From contig CAZQIZ010000015.1 of NCBI GenBank assembly GCA_964593585.1, positions 1-64,000 on the forward strand: a DNA stretch of 64,000 nt. The letters run 5' to 3'. Made by a program: the position numbers and the translations under genes. Shown in pieces: positions 51,572-60,859 of this stretch. Origin of the DNA: JACQFV01 sp964593585 (GTDB taxonomy: Bacteria > Zixibacteria > MSB-5A5 > WJJR01). The notes beneath the pieces were generated by a model. The model searched no databases. It was not told where the DNA came from and was given only the letters and a program-made list of their open reading frames with translations. Position 1 is the stretch's first letter; each line of letters opens with the position of its first letter.

Positions 51572-52969
51572 ATGGCTGATCGAAATCCGCACGTTCATAC
51601 CAGCGCCTCCAAGCGCACTGCGCCAACACCGCACCGTGCGGACGCAGCCGCCCTACTGGGCCAGATCCGCGAGTTGCGCCGCGAAGTCTTCGATCTGAAC
51701 GCGCTGTTTGAATTGGCGCGTCAGTTCCATGAAGTCTGGGATGTGAATGCGCTGCTGGACGGCATCCTGCTGGTGGCAATCGAGCATACTCGCGCGGGCG
51801 CTGCGGCGGTGGTGACAACGGAGTCGGACCGGAAGGAACGATTGTCACGGTGGCGCTCGAAGGGATGGGACGCATCGGAGGAGCCGGACTGGACGGTTGA
51901 TCCCAACGCCGGATGGGTGCGACGACTGCGCGAACACCGTCATCCGATGGCATTGTCCGCCCTGCGCGCGCAGTGCCCGGATGCCGCAGTCCAATTGGAC
52001 GCCTTCCGTCGCGCCGGATGCCTGGTGCTGGCGCCGATGGTCCGTCGCGACCAGGTGCGCGGCCTGCTCTACCTTTCCGGACGCGTCGATGGCGCGACAT
52101 TCACTCCGGGAGACCTGGCCTTTCTGGATCTGCTGATGGATCAGTTTGCCGTCTCGCTGGACAACGCCGATCTCGCCGAGCGCGAACGCGAGACGCACGA
52201 ACAACTGCTGCTCGCGCGCCAGCAACTGGCCTCGGCCGAAAAACTGGCGGCGCTGGGGCAGATGGCGGCGACCATCGCCCACGAAGTGCGCAATCCCACC
52301 GGCATCATCCGCAACTACCTCGCGCTGATTCGTCCGGCGCTGACCGAGCACCGCGCCGAATTGGAACACCTCGACATCATCAGCGAAGAACTGGCGCGCG
52401 TGGAAGCGTTCGTGCAGAACCTGCTGGGGGCGTTCCACCCGCATCGGTCCGAGGCGGCGGCCCTGTCGCTGCCGGGACAGTTGGAGCAGGTGACATCGTT
52501 TTTCCGGCCGCGCCTCGCCAGCCGCGGGATTGAGGTGGTCAACCGCCTCGACGGATCGGTTCCGCCGGTCTGCGCCGAGCCGGAGCCGTTGCGCCAGGTC
52601 CTGATCAATTTGCTGCTGAATGCCATCGACGCCATGCCCGGTGGCGGTACGATCACCTTCACGTCGGAGTGGACGGCGGAGACGGTGGAGTTGGCGATCG
52701 CCGATACGGGCAGCGGCATTCCGACCGAGCTTCTCGATGAGATTTTCAATCCCTTCGTAACCTCCAAACCGCAGGGCGAGGGGAGCGGGCTGGGGCTTTC
52801 GATTTGCCGCAGTCTCCTGGAGCGGTTCGGCGCGCATATCTCGGCGCGCAACCAGACCCCGCCGGAACACGGCGCGGTGTTCACCATCCGGTTGCGACGC
52901 GCCGGCGACGCGGCTTGCCAGTCTGTGGATATCACCCGACAACTCTTTCCCCATGAGGTCCGACGGTGA
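51572..52969 (+). CDS. Soluble GAF-domain histidine kinase
   Basis: 465 residues with no membrane segment. GAF-like domain (about 40-205), a coiled coil, then HisKA with IAHEVRNPTGI, a LINLLLNAIDAMPGG N-box, DTGSGIP and GEGSGLGLSI. Likely senses a cytoplasmic signal. Its last codons overlap the start of the next kinase (GTGA). Start choice is uncertain: in-frame ATG codons also occur upstream, for example near 51503. Confidence 0.88.
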   Translation: MADRNPHVHTSASKRTAPTPHRADAAALLGQIRELRREVFDLNALFELARQFHEVWDVNALLDGILLVAIEHTRAGAAAVVTTESDRKERLSRWRSKGWDASEEPDWTVDPNAGWVRRLREHRHPMALSALRAQCPDAAVQLDAFRRAGCLVLAPMVRRDQVRGLLYLSGRVDGATFTPGDLAFLDLLMDQFAVSLDNADLAERERETHEQLLLARQQLASAEKLAALGQMAATIAHEVRNPTGIIRNYLALIRPALTEHRAELEHLDIISEELARVEAFVQNLLGAFHPHRSEAAALSLPGQLEQVTSFFRPRLASRGIEVVNRLDGSVPPVCAEPEPLRQVLINLLLNAIDAMPGGGTITFTSEWTAETVELAIADTGSGIPTELLDEIFNPFVTSKPQGEGSGLGLSICRSLLERFGAHISARNQTPPEHGAVFTIRLRRAGDAACQSVDITRQLFPHEVRR

Positions 52970-55092
52970 ACGAACTGGGAGTGATGGCGACGACGCCGCG
53001 CACGACGGGGCAGCCGACGGTCGGCCGCATCCTGATCGTCGACGATGAAACCCGCATGACCGATTCGCTCTGCGCTCTTTTGGCGCGCGCGGGACATTCA
53101 ACGGCGGGGGCCTACGACGCCGAAGGCGCCGAACGTCTGCTCGGCCAGGACGATTTCGATGTGGTGCTTACCGACCTGCGTCTGCCCGGACCCAGCGGGC
53201 TGGCGGTGCTGAAGGCGGCGCATGCCATCGACCCGGAGCGGCCGGTGATCATCATGACCGCGTATGCGACGCTGGAGGCGGCGGTCGCCGCCATCGGCGA
53301 GGGCGCCTATGATTTCCTGATCAAGCCGGTGGACCAGCACGAGCTGGAATTGACGATCGCCCGGGCGCTGGACCGCCGCCGTCTGCAGAAGGCAACGCTG
53401 CAACTGGTGGACGAGCTGCGCACATCCAACGAGAAATTGTCGCACCGGGTGGCCGAACTCGACGCCCTGCACGACGTTTCGCTGGCGCTGTCGACCACCG
53501 CGGAATTGCCGAAATTGTTCGGCGCGATCCTGCAGCGCGCGACCACGGTGGTCGGAGCCAAGCATGGCTCGGTCATGCTGCTTGAGATGTCGGGGCATTT
53601 GCGCATCATGGCGGTTCATGGCAAGGGGTCGAGTCAACTCGAGAACACGGCGATTCCCGCCGGCGATTCGATCGCCGGATGGGTGGCGATGCACGGCGAG
53701 CCGCTGTTGATCGAGGATGTCGAATCCGACCCGCGGTTTGCCCACCGCAACCGTCCGCAATTTGAGACCAAATCGCTGATGTGCGCGCCGCTGCGCACGC
53801 CGAACGGCACGTTGGGTGTGATCTGCCTGTCGGACCGCCATGACGGCGCCAGCTTTTCGCATGAGGATTTGAAGCTGCTGTCGACCGTGGCCACGCAGGC
53901 GGCGATCGCCATCGAGGACTCGCAGAACTTCCAGACGGTGCGCCGCCAACTGCGCGAGGCCACCGCGTTGCACCAATTGTCGGAGCAGCTGACGGAAGTG
54001 GAACGCACCGACCAGATGGTGCTGGCGGTGTTCGCCTGTCTTGATCAATTGGTGGTCTGCGATTCGCTGCAATGGTGGTTGTGGGATTCGGTCAGCCAGT
54101 CGCTGCGGTTGTACGCCGACACGACGCAGGCGCACCTGCCGGATGTCGACAACGCGCTCGCGGCGGCGTTGCCGATCTCGGCGGTGGCCGACGACACCCA
54201 GCGCGAAGCGGCCATCCGTCGGGCGCTCTGGACCGACACCGGCGCCGGCAGCGAAATCCTGACCGCGGCTGTCCGCTCGGTGGATCAGCCGCTGGGCGTC
54301 TTCGCGGTGATCCGCCGGCAGGACCGTCCCTTCGACGAAAACGAGCGGCGTCTTCTGAAACTGGTCAGCGGCCAGGCGGAGCGCATCTTCGACCGCCAGC
54401 GCGCCCTGATCAACGCCTCGCGTCTGGTCACCATGGGCAAGATGATCTCGGAGATTTCGCATGACCTGCGCAAGCCGCTGACGAACATCCGCGGCAGTCT
54501 CCAGGTCCTGCGCGGACGGATGGCTGCCGACACGCACACCGGCGCGATTCTCAAATCGACCGAGGAGGAAGTGGTCCGGCTGGCGGCGCTGGTGACCGAG
54601 CTGGTGGATTTCTCAAACCCCACCCGCTACCGGACCGACCGCCGCGACCTGCGCCCGATCATCTTCCGCGCGGTGGGGCTGGTCGAACAGTTCGCCAAAA
54701 AGCACGACATCGAAGTCGAAGTGCGGATTCCCTCGGTGCTCAGACCGGTCTTCTGCGACGAGAACCAGATTACCGAGGCGCTGCTCAACATCCTGATGAA
54801 CGCGGTCGAAGCGATGGGCAAGGGCGGAACGCTTACGGTCACCGCCACCGCGGAACCGGTCTTCCCCTCCGGCGAGGAGCAGGTCCACATCACCGTCGCC
54901 GACACCGGCCCGGGCATGGGCCAGGCCGAACTGGCGCGTTGCTTCGAGCGGTACTTCACCACCAAGTCGACCGGCACCGGGCTGGGGCTGGCGATTGTCC
55001 AGCGGATCATCCAGGCGCACGACGGCACCATAACGGCGGAAAGCAGCCCCGGCCAGAGGACGCAATTCCACATCCGCATGCCGGTACGGTGA
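52966..55092 (+). CDS. Hybrid signalling protein: receiver - two GAF domains - histidine kinase
   Basis: 708 residues. N-terminal receiver (20-140, D70 in VVLTDLRLPGP, Lys in FLIKPVD), then GAF 1 (about 160-320: SLALSTTAELPKLFGAILQRATTVVGAKHGSVML), GAF 2 (about 345-480) and HisKA/HATPase with MISEISHDLRKPLTNI, NILMNAVEAMG, DTGPGMG and STGTGLGLAIVQRI. A receiver at the N-terminus allows it to be phosphorylated, possibly by the kinase before it. GTG start overlaps the previous stop. Confidence 0.9.
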   Translation: MNELGVMATTPRTTGQPTVGRILIVDDETRMTDSLCALLARAGHSTAGAYDAEGAERLLGQDDFDVVLTDLRLPGPSGLAVLKAAHAIDPERPVIIMTAYATLEAAVAAIGEGAYDFLIKPVDQHELELTIARALDRRRLQKATLQLVDELRTSNEKLSHRVAELDALHDVSLALSTTAELPKLFGAILQRATTVVGAKHGSVMLLEMSGHLRIMAVHGKGSSQLENTAIPAGDSIAGWVAMHGEPLLIEDVESDPRFAHRNRPQFETKSLMCAPLRTPNGTLGVICLSDRHDGASFSHEDLKLLSTVATQAAIAIEDSQNFQTVRRQLREATALHQLSEQLTEVERTDQMVLAVFACLDQLVVCDSLQWWLWDSVSQSLRLYADTTQAHLPDVDNALAAALPISAVADDTQREAAIRRALWTDTGAGSEILTAAVRSVDQPLGVFAVIRRQDRPFDENERRLLKLVSGQAERIFDRQRALINASRLVTMGKMISEISHDLRKPLTNIRGSLQVLRGRMAADTHTGAILKSTEEEVVRLAALVTELVDFSNPTRYRTDRRDLRPIIFRAVGLVEQFAKKHDIEVEVRIPSVLRPVFCDENQITEALLNILMNAVEAMGKGGTLTVTATAEPVFPSGEEQVHITVADTGPGMGQAELARCFERYFTTKSTGTGLGLAIVQRIIQAHDGTITAESSPGQRTQFHIRMPVR

Positions 55093-55204
55093 CGCGATTT
55101 GCCACTTTCCGGTAAGGAATTGCCTGTCAGCAGCCGATATACCCAATAGCGCAACGCCTTGCCCATCCGGGCCGGGGATGGCGCGCAAACGAAAGGGCTG
55201 TCGC

Positions 55205-56617
55205 ATGTTGGACCCGATCAAGGTGCTGGTCATAGATGACGATCCCAAGGTGCCGTGGATCCTTTCCGAGCGTCTCTCACAGGATTTCAAAGTGGTCTCG
55301 GCCGCGGATGGCTTTGAGGGCATCCAATTGGCGGCACAAGAGAAGCCCGACGTCATCCTGCTGGATGTGAAGATGCCGGGGATGGACGGGCTCCAGGTGC
55401 TGGAACGGCTGCGTCCGGCCAAGCTGGAATCCGAGGTCATCATGCTTTCGGGGCATGGCGAATCGGAGACGGTGGCCACCGCCTTCCGTCTCGGGGCGGC
55501 CGAGTTCATCAACAAACCGTTCGACCCTACCGAGGTCGAATTGCACATGAAGAAGGTGCTCGAGTCGCGGGCGCTGCGGCGCGAGAACGCCAAGTTGCAG
55601 CGCGCGTTGCACGAGCGTTTCCGCACGCTGATCGGCGATTCGCCGGCGATGCAGCAGGTGAAAAACATCCTCGAGGAGATCGCCGACAGCGAGCTGACTG
55701 TGCTCATTCGCGGCGAAAGCGGCACCGGCAAGGAAGTGGTGGCGCGTCTTTTGCACGACGAATCGGCGCGGGCGCGCGCGCCCTTCACCAAGGTCAACTG
55801 CGCCGCGATCCCGCGCGATCTGCTCGAGGCCGAACTGTTCGGCTACGAGCGCGGTGCGTTCACCGGCGCCCACCGCACCAAGCCGGGGCGGTTCGAGGCG
55901 GCCAACAAGGGCACGATCTTCCTCGACGAAATCGGCGAAATGCCGCTGGAGTTGCAGTCGAAACTGCTGCAGGTGTTGGAGCAGCAGGAGTTTGTGCGCG
56001 TCGGCGGACTGAACACGATCAAGGTCGATGTCCGCATTGTCTGCGCCACCAACCGCGACCTGGAAGCCGCCATCGCCAACGGGATCATGCGCGAAGATTT
56101 GTACTACCGGCTCAACGAGATGACAATCACCCTCCCGTCGCTGCGCGAGCGCGCGGAGGACATCCCGCTTCTGATCCAGCATTTCATCGAGAAGTACACC
56201 GCCGCATACAACCGGACCTTCAACGGCCTCTCCCCCGCCGCGATGCAGAAGGTGATGCTCTATCCGTGGCCGGGCAACGTGCGCCAGTTGGAGAATCTGA
56301 TCAAGCAGGTGGTGGTGCGCAACGACGAGGGAGCGATCGACGAACTGGTTAACCGGCCGTTCGCGCAACGTCCCGGGCAGTCCCCGATCTATGCCTCTCC
56401 CGCGCCGCGGGTGACGACGCCGGCCGCCGAGGAGGCGGGGTATTCGCTGAAGCGGCGGGTCGACGCGGTGATCGCGCGCGAGGAGCGCGATTTGATCGCC
56501 GAGGTCCTGCGCAAGACCAACTGGAACCGGCGCAAGGCCGCCGATGTCCTCGAAATTTCCTACCGTTCGCTTTTGTACAAGATCAAGGAGTACGGCCTGT
56601 CAAAGACGGAGCTGTAG
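55205..56617 (+). CDS. Sigma-54-dependent response regulator, output of the phosphorelay
   Basis: 470 residues. Receiver with D54 (ILLDVKMPGMDG) and FINKPFD, AAA+ domain with GESGTGKE (about 170), GAFTGA (about 217) and TIFLDEIGEMP, and a Fis-type helix-turn-helix at the end (NWNRRKAADVLEISYRSLLYKI). Start at 55205 has AAGGG upstream; an in-frame start at 55178 is possible. It is 112 bases after the hybrid kinase. No clear -24/-12 element was seen in the gap. Confidence 0.93.
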   Translation: MLDPIKVLVIDDDPKVPWILSERLSQDFKVVSAADGFEGIQLAAQEKPDVILLDVKMPGMDGLQVLERLRPAKLESEVIMLSGHGESETVATAFRLGAAEFINKPFDPTEVELHMKKVLESRALRRENAKLQRALHERFRTLIGDSPAMQQVKNILEEIADSELTVLIRGESGTGKEVVARLLHDESARARAPFTKVNCAAIPRDLLEAELFGYERGAFTGAHRTKPGRFEAANKGTIFLDEIGEMPLELQSKLLQVLEQQEFVRVGGLNTIKVDVRIVCATNRDLEAAIANGIMREDLYYRLNEMTITLPSLRERAEDIPLLIQHFIEKYTAAYNRTFNGLSPAAMQKVMLYPWPGNVRQLENLIKQVVVRNDEGAIDELVNRPFAQRPGQSPIYASPAPRVTTPAAEEAGYSLKRRVDAVIAREERDLIAEVLRKTNWNRRKAADVLEISYRSLLYKIKEYGLSKTEL

Positions 56618-56642
56618 GCCGCGACATTGCAGGGATGCAAAG

Positions 56643-56666
56643 CGGGCGCGCCAATCGGCGCGCCCG
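56643..56666. terminator. Bidirectional terminator between the sigma-54 regulator and surface-protein genes
   Basis: Perfect 10-bp stem CGGGCGCGCC/GGCGCGCCCG with loop AATC between converging genes; TTGTCATT follows on the plus strand and CTTTGC on the minus. Confidence 0.7.
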
Positions 56667-56672
56667 TTGTCA

Positions 56673-58736
56673 TTAGTGCGGGCTCGGACGCCAGAGGCGT
56701 TGCAGGAGAGCGCGGATGCGCTCGCGCTGCGTCCCGATGGTCACGGCCGAGTCGGCGGCGCGCACGTTTCGGTCGATCAAGTGGACCGCGTCGCGGATGT
56801 CGATATCGCCGTCACGATTGACATCGTCGGAAACCTTCGCCGCCAGTCCGGACACATGGGGCAAGGCGCCGATATCGTTGCGCGAGCCGTCGGGATCGTT
56901 GTACCGCGGATCGGGGTGGCCGGCATCGACGCACGGCGAGCCGTCGGCCAGACGGAAGTCGCCGTTTTCGGGGTCGACGAAGCGTGGGTCGGCGTAGACG
57001 CTGCCGGGACCGGGCGTGACATCGCGGTAGTCCTTTGCATTACCAAACGCGCAATTGTAATCGGTGATGGCGGTGACATTGGCTGAGGCGTGCTGGTAGA
57101 TCCCGACGTGCGGCGCGCCAACGACAATGTTGTTGTACACGGCGACAATGTCCCAGCGTACGTAGATGCCGAAACCGCGTCCGACTTCGATTGTATTGTT
57201 GGTGATTTCGCCGTCACTGCGCGTCAGGTAGAAGTCCCCTGCGCTGCGCCCACTGTGGCTGACATTGCGGGTGATGATGGCCCGGACGCAGTTGTCGAGC
57301 CAGACCGCGGCATGACTCTGCGATTCGATGCCGGTGTTGCGGAAAGTGTTTCTCTCCAGCAGCGGATCGGTGCAACCGTACAGCGTGACGGCCCCGATGT
57401 TGCCATCAAAGACGTTGCCGATCAGACGCGGGCGCGCAGTTGTCCCGGTCACTGCGAACGTCTCCGATCCGGTGATGGTGAATCCCGACAAGACACTGAC
57501 CCGATTTTCTCGCGGGAAGGAAACGGTCGCCACTGCTACGTCAAGCGGTCGGAGAATGGTCTGTTCGGGCCCGACCAGCGACACCACCGCGACTCCGCGT
57601 CCTCGGAAGTTGAGATTCTCGGTGTAGTCGCCCATCTCCACCCAAATCGTGTCGCCTGTGGCCATCGCGTCGATGCCATCCTGGATGGTCGGCTGGTCGA
57701 CCGGGACGGTGATCGATCCGCTGGTGGTGGTGAACGGTATCGGCGGCGCCCAAGCCGTGGCTTCGACATCATCGGAGAGGCGCGCGCTCCACCAATACTC
57801 CCGGCCCAGCGTCAATTCGGCAAGCGTGTCAGATGAGACGACGGCCGCGCCGAGGAGGCGATGGGTGGAGCCGACAACGATGATCGACAGGTCAGGTGTC
57901 TCCGCCACCACAAACTCGCAAGTCAGCGAATCGCCATCGGGGTCGGCATCGACAGCGACGCGCAGTTGCAGCATGCGAGGATTGACCGAAGTGTTGGCAG
58001 TTGGAAACGCCGCTTGCGGCGGAACCGGCAGGCCATTGGTGCGAAATCCCTCGTAGGCCCATGCCCCCCAGTCTTCCGCGCCACGGGCGCGGATGCGGAC
58101 GACATAGTCCTGCGCGTCGGCCAGGGGAGGTCCGGCGTAGATCAAGGATGAATCGCAGGTGGCAATGACGCTCGTTGCCCAGGTTTCCGCCGTCGTCCAG
58201 TCGTTGTCGGTCCCCATTTCCACTTCGATGGCCTGTTGTCCGCCGGCGTCAAAGCCGATCAGGTCCCAGACGTAGTGTGGAGAATTTTCGGTCAACCGCC
58301 AACGGTTGGGACCATCCACGCTCAGATTCACCACCGCCGCATGCGGAGTCCGCGGTCGCGTAAACGCACCGACATCATTGCGGGTCCCATCGGTATCGGT
58401 GAATTCCGCATCGGGGTCGCCGTTGTCGACACAGAGCGAGCGTTCCTGCAAATGGTAGTCGCCGGAGGCCGGATCCACATAATACGGATCGACGGCGAAA
58501 TCGTGCGCCCCGCGCGGGGTCTTCCGAGAGTACCGATTGTCGTAGTTGATGCCATTCTTCCAGAAGCAATTGTAGTCGGCCGGGTTGAAGCGTCCGGCAA
58601 CGGCGGGCTGTGAATGATGCGAGAAGATGTTATTCCGAAGTTCAGAGACATCGTTGTCAGAAACGACTCCGGATTCGTTGCGATCGGATGGAGAGCATCT
58701 CCCGAATCCGGCCTTGGCCATCGACCGCTGTTGCAA
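56673..58736 (-). CDS. 3' part of a broken surface protein: beta-helix, Ig/FN3-like and dockerin-like domains
   Basis: Open frame of up to 687 codons, but no ribosome-binding site and no signal peptide; the homologous part seems to start near 58675 in the middle of a beta-helix (SELRNNIFSHH). Order: end of a first right-handed beta-helix (about 30-115, ending SLCVDNGDPDAEFTDTDG), FN3/Ig-like region (about 125-345), a second beta-helix (about 345-640, from TVPVDQPTIQDGIDAM), and one dockerin-like calcium loop (DVNRDGDIDIRDAV). It overlaps the 58657-59883 frame by 80 bases in another phase, so both are probably pieces of one gene. Confidence 0.72.
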   Translation of the reverse strand: MQQRSMAKAGFGRCSPSDRNESGVVSDNDVSELRNNIFSHHSQPAVAGRFNPADYNCFWKNGINYDNRYSRKTPRGAHDFAVDPYYVDPASGDYHLQERSLCVDNGDPDAEFTDTDGTRNDVGAFTRPRTPHAAVVNLSVDGPNRWRLTENSPHYVWDLIGFDAGGQQAIEVEMGTDNDWTTAETWATSVIATCDSSLIYAGPPLADAQDYVVRIRARGAEDWGAWAYEGFRTNGLPVPPQAAFPTANTSVNPRMLQLRVAVDADPDGDSLTCEFVVAETPDLSIIVVGSTHRLLGAAVVSSDTLAELTLGREYWWSARLSDDVEATAWAPPIPFTTTSGSITVPVDQPTIQDGIDAMATGDTIWVEMGDYTENLNFRGRGVAVVSLVGPEQTILRPLDVAVATVSFPRENRVSVLSGFTITGSETFAVTGTTARPRLIGNVFDGNIGAVTLYGCTDPLLERNTFRNTGIESQSHAAVWLDNCVRAIITRNVSHSGRSAGDFYLTRSDGEITNNTIEVGRGFGIYVRWDIVAVYNNIVVGAPHVGIYQHASANVTAITDYNCAFGNAKDYRDVTPGPGSVYADPRFVDPENGDFRLADGSPCVDAGHPDPRYNDPDGSRNDIGALPHVSGLAAKVSDDVNRDGDIDIRDAVHLIDRNVRAADSAVTIGTQRERIRALLQRLWRPSPH

Positions 58737-59883
58737 AGGTCATGAACTCGGGGTAGTTCCCGGCCTTGGCCACCAGAGAATCGCTGTCGGGGTCGACGGC
58801 GGTGATGGTGACGACGGTGTCGCGATTGGCCGTGATGTACACCGTGTCGGGTGGATTGACAAAGCGCGGATGGTGGTTACGATGGGGGTTGAAGTTGACG
58901 TTGACAGTCATCGCAAAGGTGTCGGTGGCGCGCCGGTCATCCGCGATGAGGCGGACCTGATGCTGCCCGGTATCGCCGATGGCTGGTGCGATGACCAGTT
59001 CGAATTGCCCGTCGCCAAGATCGGTCAGGAGCGTGGAGGTCGTGCTCTGGTCTGTGATCGCGACGTCGTCGCCGTCCTCATCGCTGACCGAGAGCGCGAC
59101 GATGAAATATCCGGCTTCGAGGAGTGCGATGGTCGAAAACCCCGGGTCGGACCAGACGGGCGCATGATTGGGAGGCGCGAGAGTGACACGCACCGGCAGC
59201 CAAAGCGTGTCGGCGAAAACAGCGTCGGCGGCAACCAGCATACCGATGTACTGGCCGGCATTGCCGATGTGCGTAATAACGACCAGATCATACAGTCCCG
59301 GACCGGCTGGTGCGATGTGGGCTTCGATAAGACTGAAGCGAGTGACCGTCAGACTGTCGCCGTCGGGGTCTTCCACAGACAGATGCACGACGTCGGTTTC
59401 GCCTTCCATCAGGACGAGTGTGTCGATGCCGGGGTCGCCCCACTCCGGCGGGCCGTTGACGCGGGTGACGGTCAGATGCAGCGTGGCGGTATCGGCGGAG
59501 CTGGAATCATCGACGGCGATCAACCGGATGAAAAACTCCCCATCGACGTTGCGGGCGGGCGTGATCATCAGGGCCGCGCGGCCATCGAAAGATGCGGCTT
59601 GGCGGACAAAGTCGGGGAGCCCCAGCGCGTAGATGATGAGCGCGCCCCCTTCCGGATCGACGGCGACAAACTCGACATAGGCAGTGTCGCCGCCGCGCAT
59701 GGCCAGGGAGTCGACGGTCTCAACCCAGATTGGGCGGGCGTTGATCGGCGGCAGCGGCGGGATCATGACATCCAACCGCTTGCCGCTGTCGGTCGCCCAA
59801 GTCGCGCCGCCGCAGGCAAGAAGCAGTATCAGTGAGGGCAGAACGCGTCGGCAGAAGGGGGCCGGATGACAGGCGCCTTGCAT
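58657..59883 (-). CDS. 5' part of a broken surface protein: signal peptide and cadherin-like repeats
   Basis: 408 codons, ATG at 59883 with GGAGGGACC upstream. Signal peptide (about 13-31, TWA-T), then about four cadherin/Ig-like repeats of ~90 residues, each with a calcium-binding-like motif (VAVDPEGGAL, VEDPDGDSLT, SDEDGDDV, VDPDSDSLV) and N.PPEW or NHAPVW linkers. The last repeat breaks off after MTFATAVDGQGRI and runs into unrelated codons to a stop. The next frame (56673-58736) carries the rest of a typical beta-helix/dockerin protein. Confidence 0.78.
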   Translation of the reverse strand: MQGACHPAPFCRRVLPSLILLLACGGATWATDSGKRLDVMIPPLPPINARPIWVETVDSLAMRGGDTAYVEFVAVDPEGGALIIYALGLPDFVRQAASFDGRAALMITPARNVDGEFFIRLIAVDDSSSADTATLHLTVTRVNGPPEWGDPGIDTLVLMEGETDVVHLSVEDPDGDSLTVTRFSLIEAHIAPAGPGLYDLVVITHIGNAGQYIGMLVAADAVFADTLWLPVRVTLAPPNHAPVWSDPGFSTIALLEAGYFIVALSVSDEDGDDVAITDQSTTSTLLTDLGDGQFELVIAPAIGDTGQHQVRLIADDRRATDTFAMTVNVNFNPHRNHHPRFVNPPDTVYITANRDTVVTITAVDPDSDSLVAKAGNYPEFMTFATAVDGQGRIREMLSIRSQRIRSRF

Positions 59884-59966
59884 GGTCCCTCCGGCAATGA
59901 TGGAGGCGAATAGCGGCCATCCATCACCCGTACGATACGACGCCGACGACGCATGTCAACGCGATA

Positions 59967-59995
59967 ACGGCGCCGGCCTTGCGAGCCGGCGCCGT
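59967..59995. terminator. Hairpin between lepB and the surface-protein gene
   Basis: Perfect 11-bp stem ACGGCGCCGGC/GCCGGCGCCGT, loop CTTGCGA, 43 to 71 bases past the lepB stop on the minus strand. No T-tract in that direction. Confidence 0.5.
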
Positions 59996-60037
59996 ATTAT
60001 GACAGGAAATCAGGAGAAGAATAATCGGGCAAGCGCC

Positions 60038-60775
60038 TCAATAAATGATGTCGCCGAGACGGTTCCAGCGCACACGCGAGGCGAAATGGCTGATGTTGTA
60101 GAGAAACGCCTTGCCGATTGAGCCAAGGTTGGTCCAGGACCATTCGGGGGCGTTGGGATCGGTCCCCCAGGACCAGTGAATCACCATCGCCTTGCCCTGG
60201 ACCAGATTGCGCGGCACCACACCCCAGAATCGGGAATCGTAGGAGTTGTCGCGGTTGTCGCCGAGCATGAAGTAGGTGCCGGGCGGGACGGTGAACGGTC
60301 CGAAGTTGTCGCGGGCGCTGCGTCCGGCCGGCTCCACCGCCTCGCCGGAGGTGAATTTCCCGTCGGCGGGCAGCGGCACAAACTCGCCGTCGACATAGAC
60401 ACGTTTGTTGCGAATCTCGACGGTCTGCCCGCCCTTGGCGATGCAACGCTTGATGTAATTGACCGAGGGATCATTGGGGAACTTGAAGATGACCACATCC
60501 CCCGGCTCGGGGTCGCGGATGGCCGGCAGACGGTAATCCAACAGCGGAAGGCGCGAGCCGTAGATGAACTTGTTGGCCAACAGGAAGTCGCCAACCAGGA
60601 GGGTGTCCTCCATCGAGCTGGACGGAATCTTGTAGGCCTCGACGATCGAGGTCTTGATGACGATGGCGAGGATGAAGGCGACGCCGAGGTTCTTGGTGTA
60701 CTCCCAGAGCACATGCCCGAAGCCGCTGGGCCGTGGGTCGGGTTTCGGTTTTTCCTTGTGTCCGAACAGTGCCAC
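60038..60775 (-). CDS. lepB: Signal peptidase I
   Basis: 245 residues. Cleaves signal peptides of exported proteins at the outer face of the inner membrane. One N-terminal helix (about 28-46). Catalytic S54 in IPSSSMEDTLL, catalytic K109 in NYIKRCIA, and box E GDNRDNSYDSRFWG. Last gene of a dxr-rseP-lepB run. Confidence 0.95.
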   Translation of the reverse strand: MALFGHKEKPKPDPRPSGFGHVLWEYTKNLGVAFILAIVIKTSIVEAYKIPSSSMEDTLLVGDFLLANKFIYGSRLPLLDYRLPAIRDPEPGDVVIFKFPNDPSVNYIKRCIAKGGQTVEIRNKRVYVDGEFVPLPADGKFTSGEAVEPAGRSARDNFGPFTVPPGTYFMLGDNRDNSYDSRFWGVVPRNLVQGKAMVIHWSWGTDPNAPEWSWTNLGSIGKAFLYNISHFASRVRWNRLGDIIY

Positions 60776-60859
60776 GTTCGTCTCCCCGCTGGAGTTGGTC
60801 GCCTAGAATCCGTTGTGTTTCTTCATACGTTGCCCGCGCCGGAAAGTTCGGCGTCTCCC

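Noticed and set aside
55093..55204. Sigma-54 promoter between the hybrid kinase and the regulator
   Set aside because: No TGGC-N8-TGC pair with correct spacing was found.
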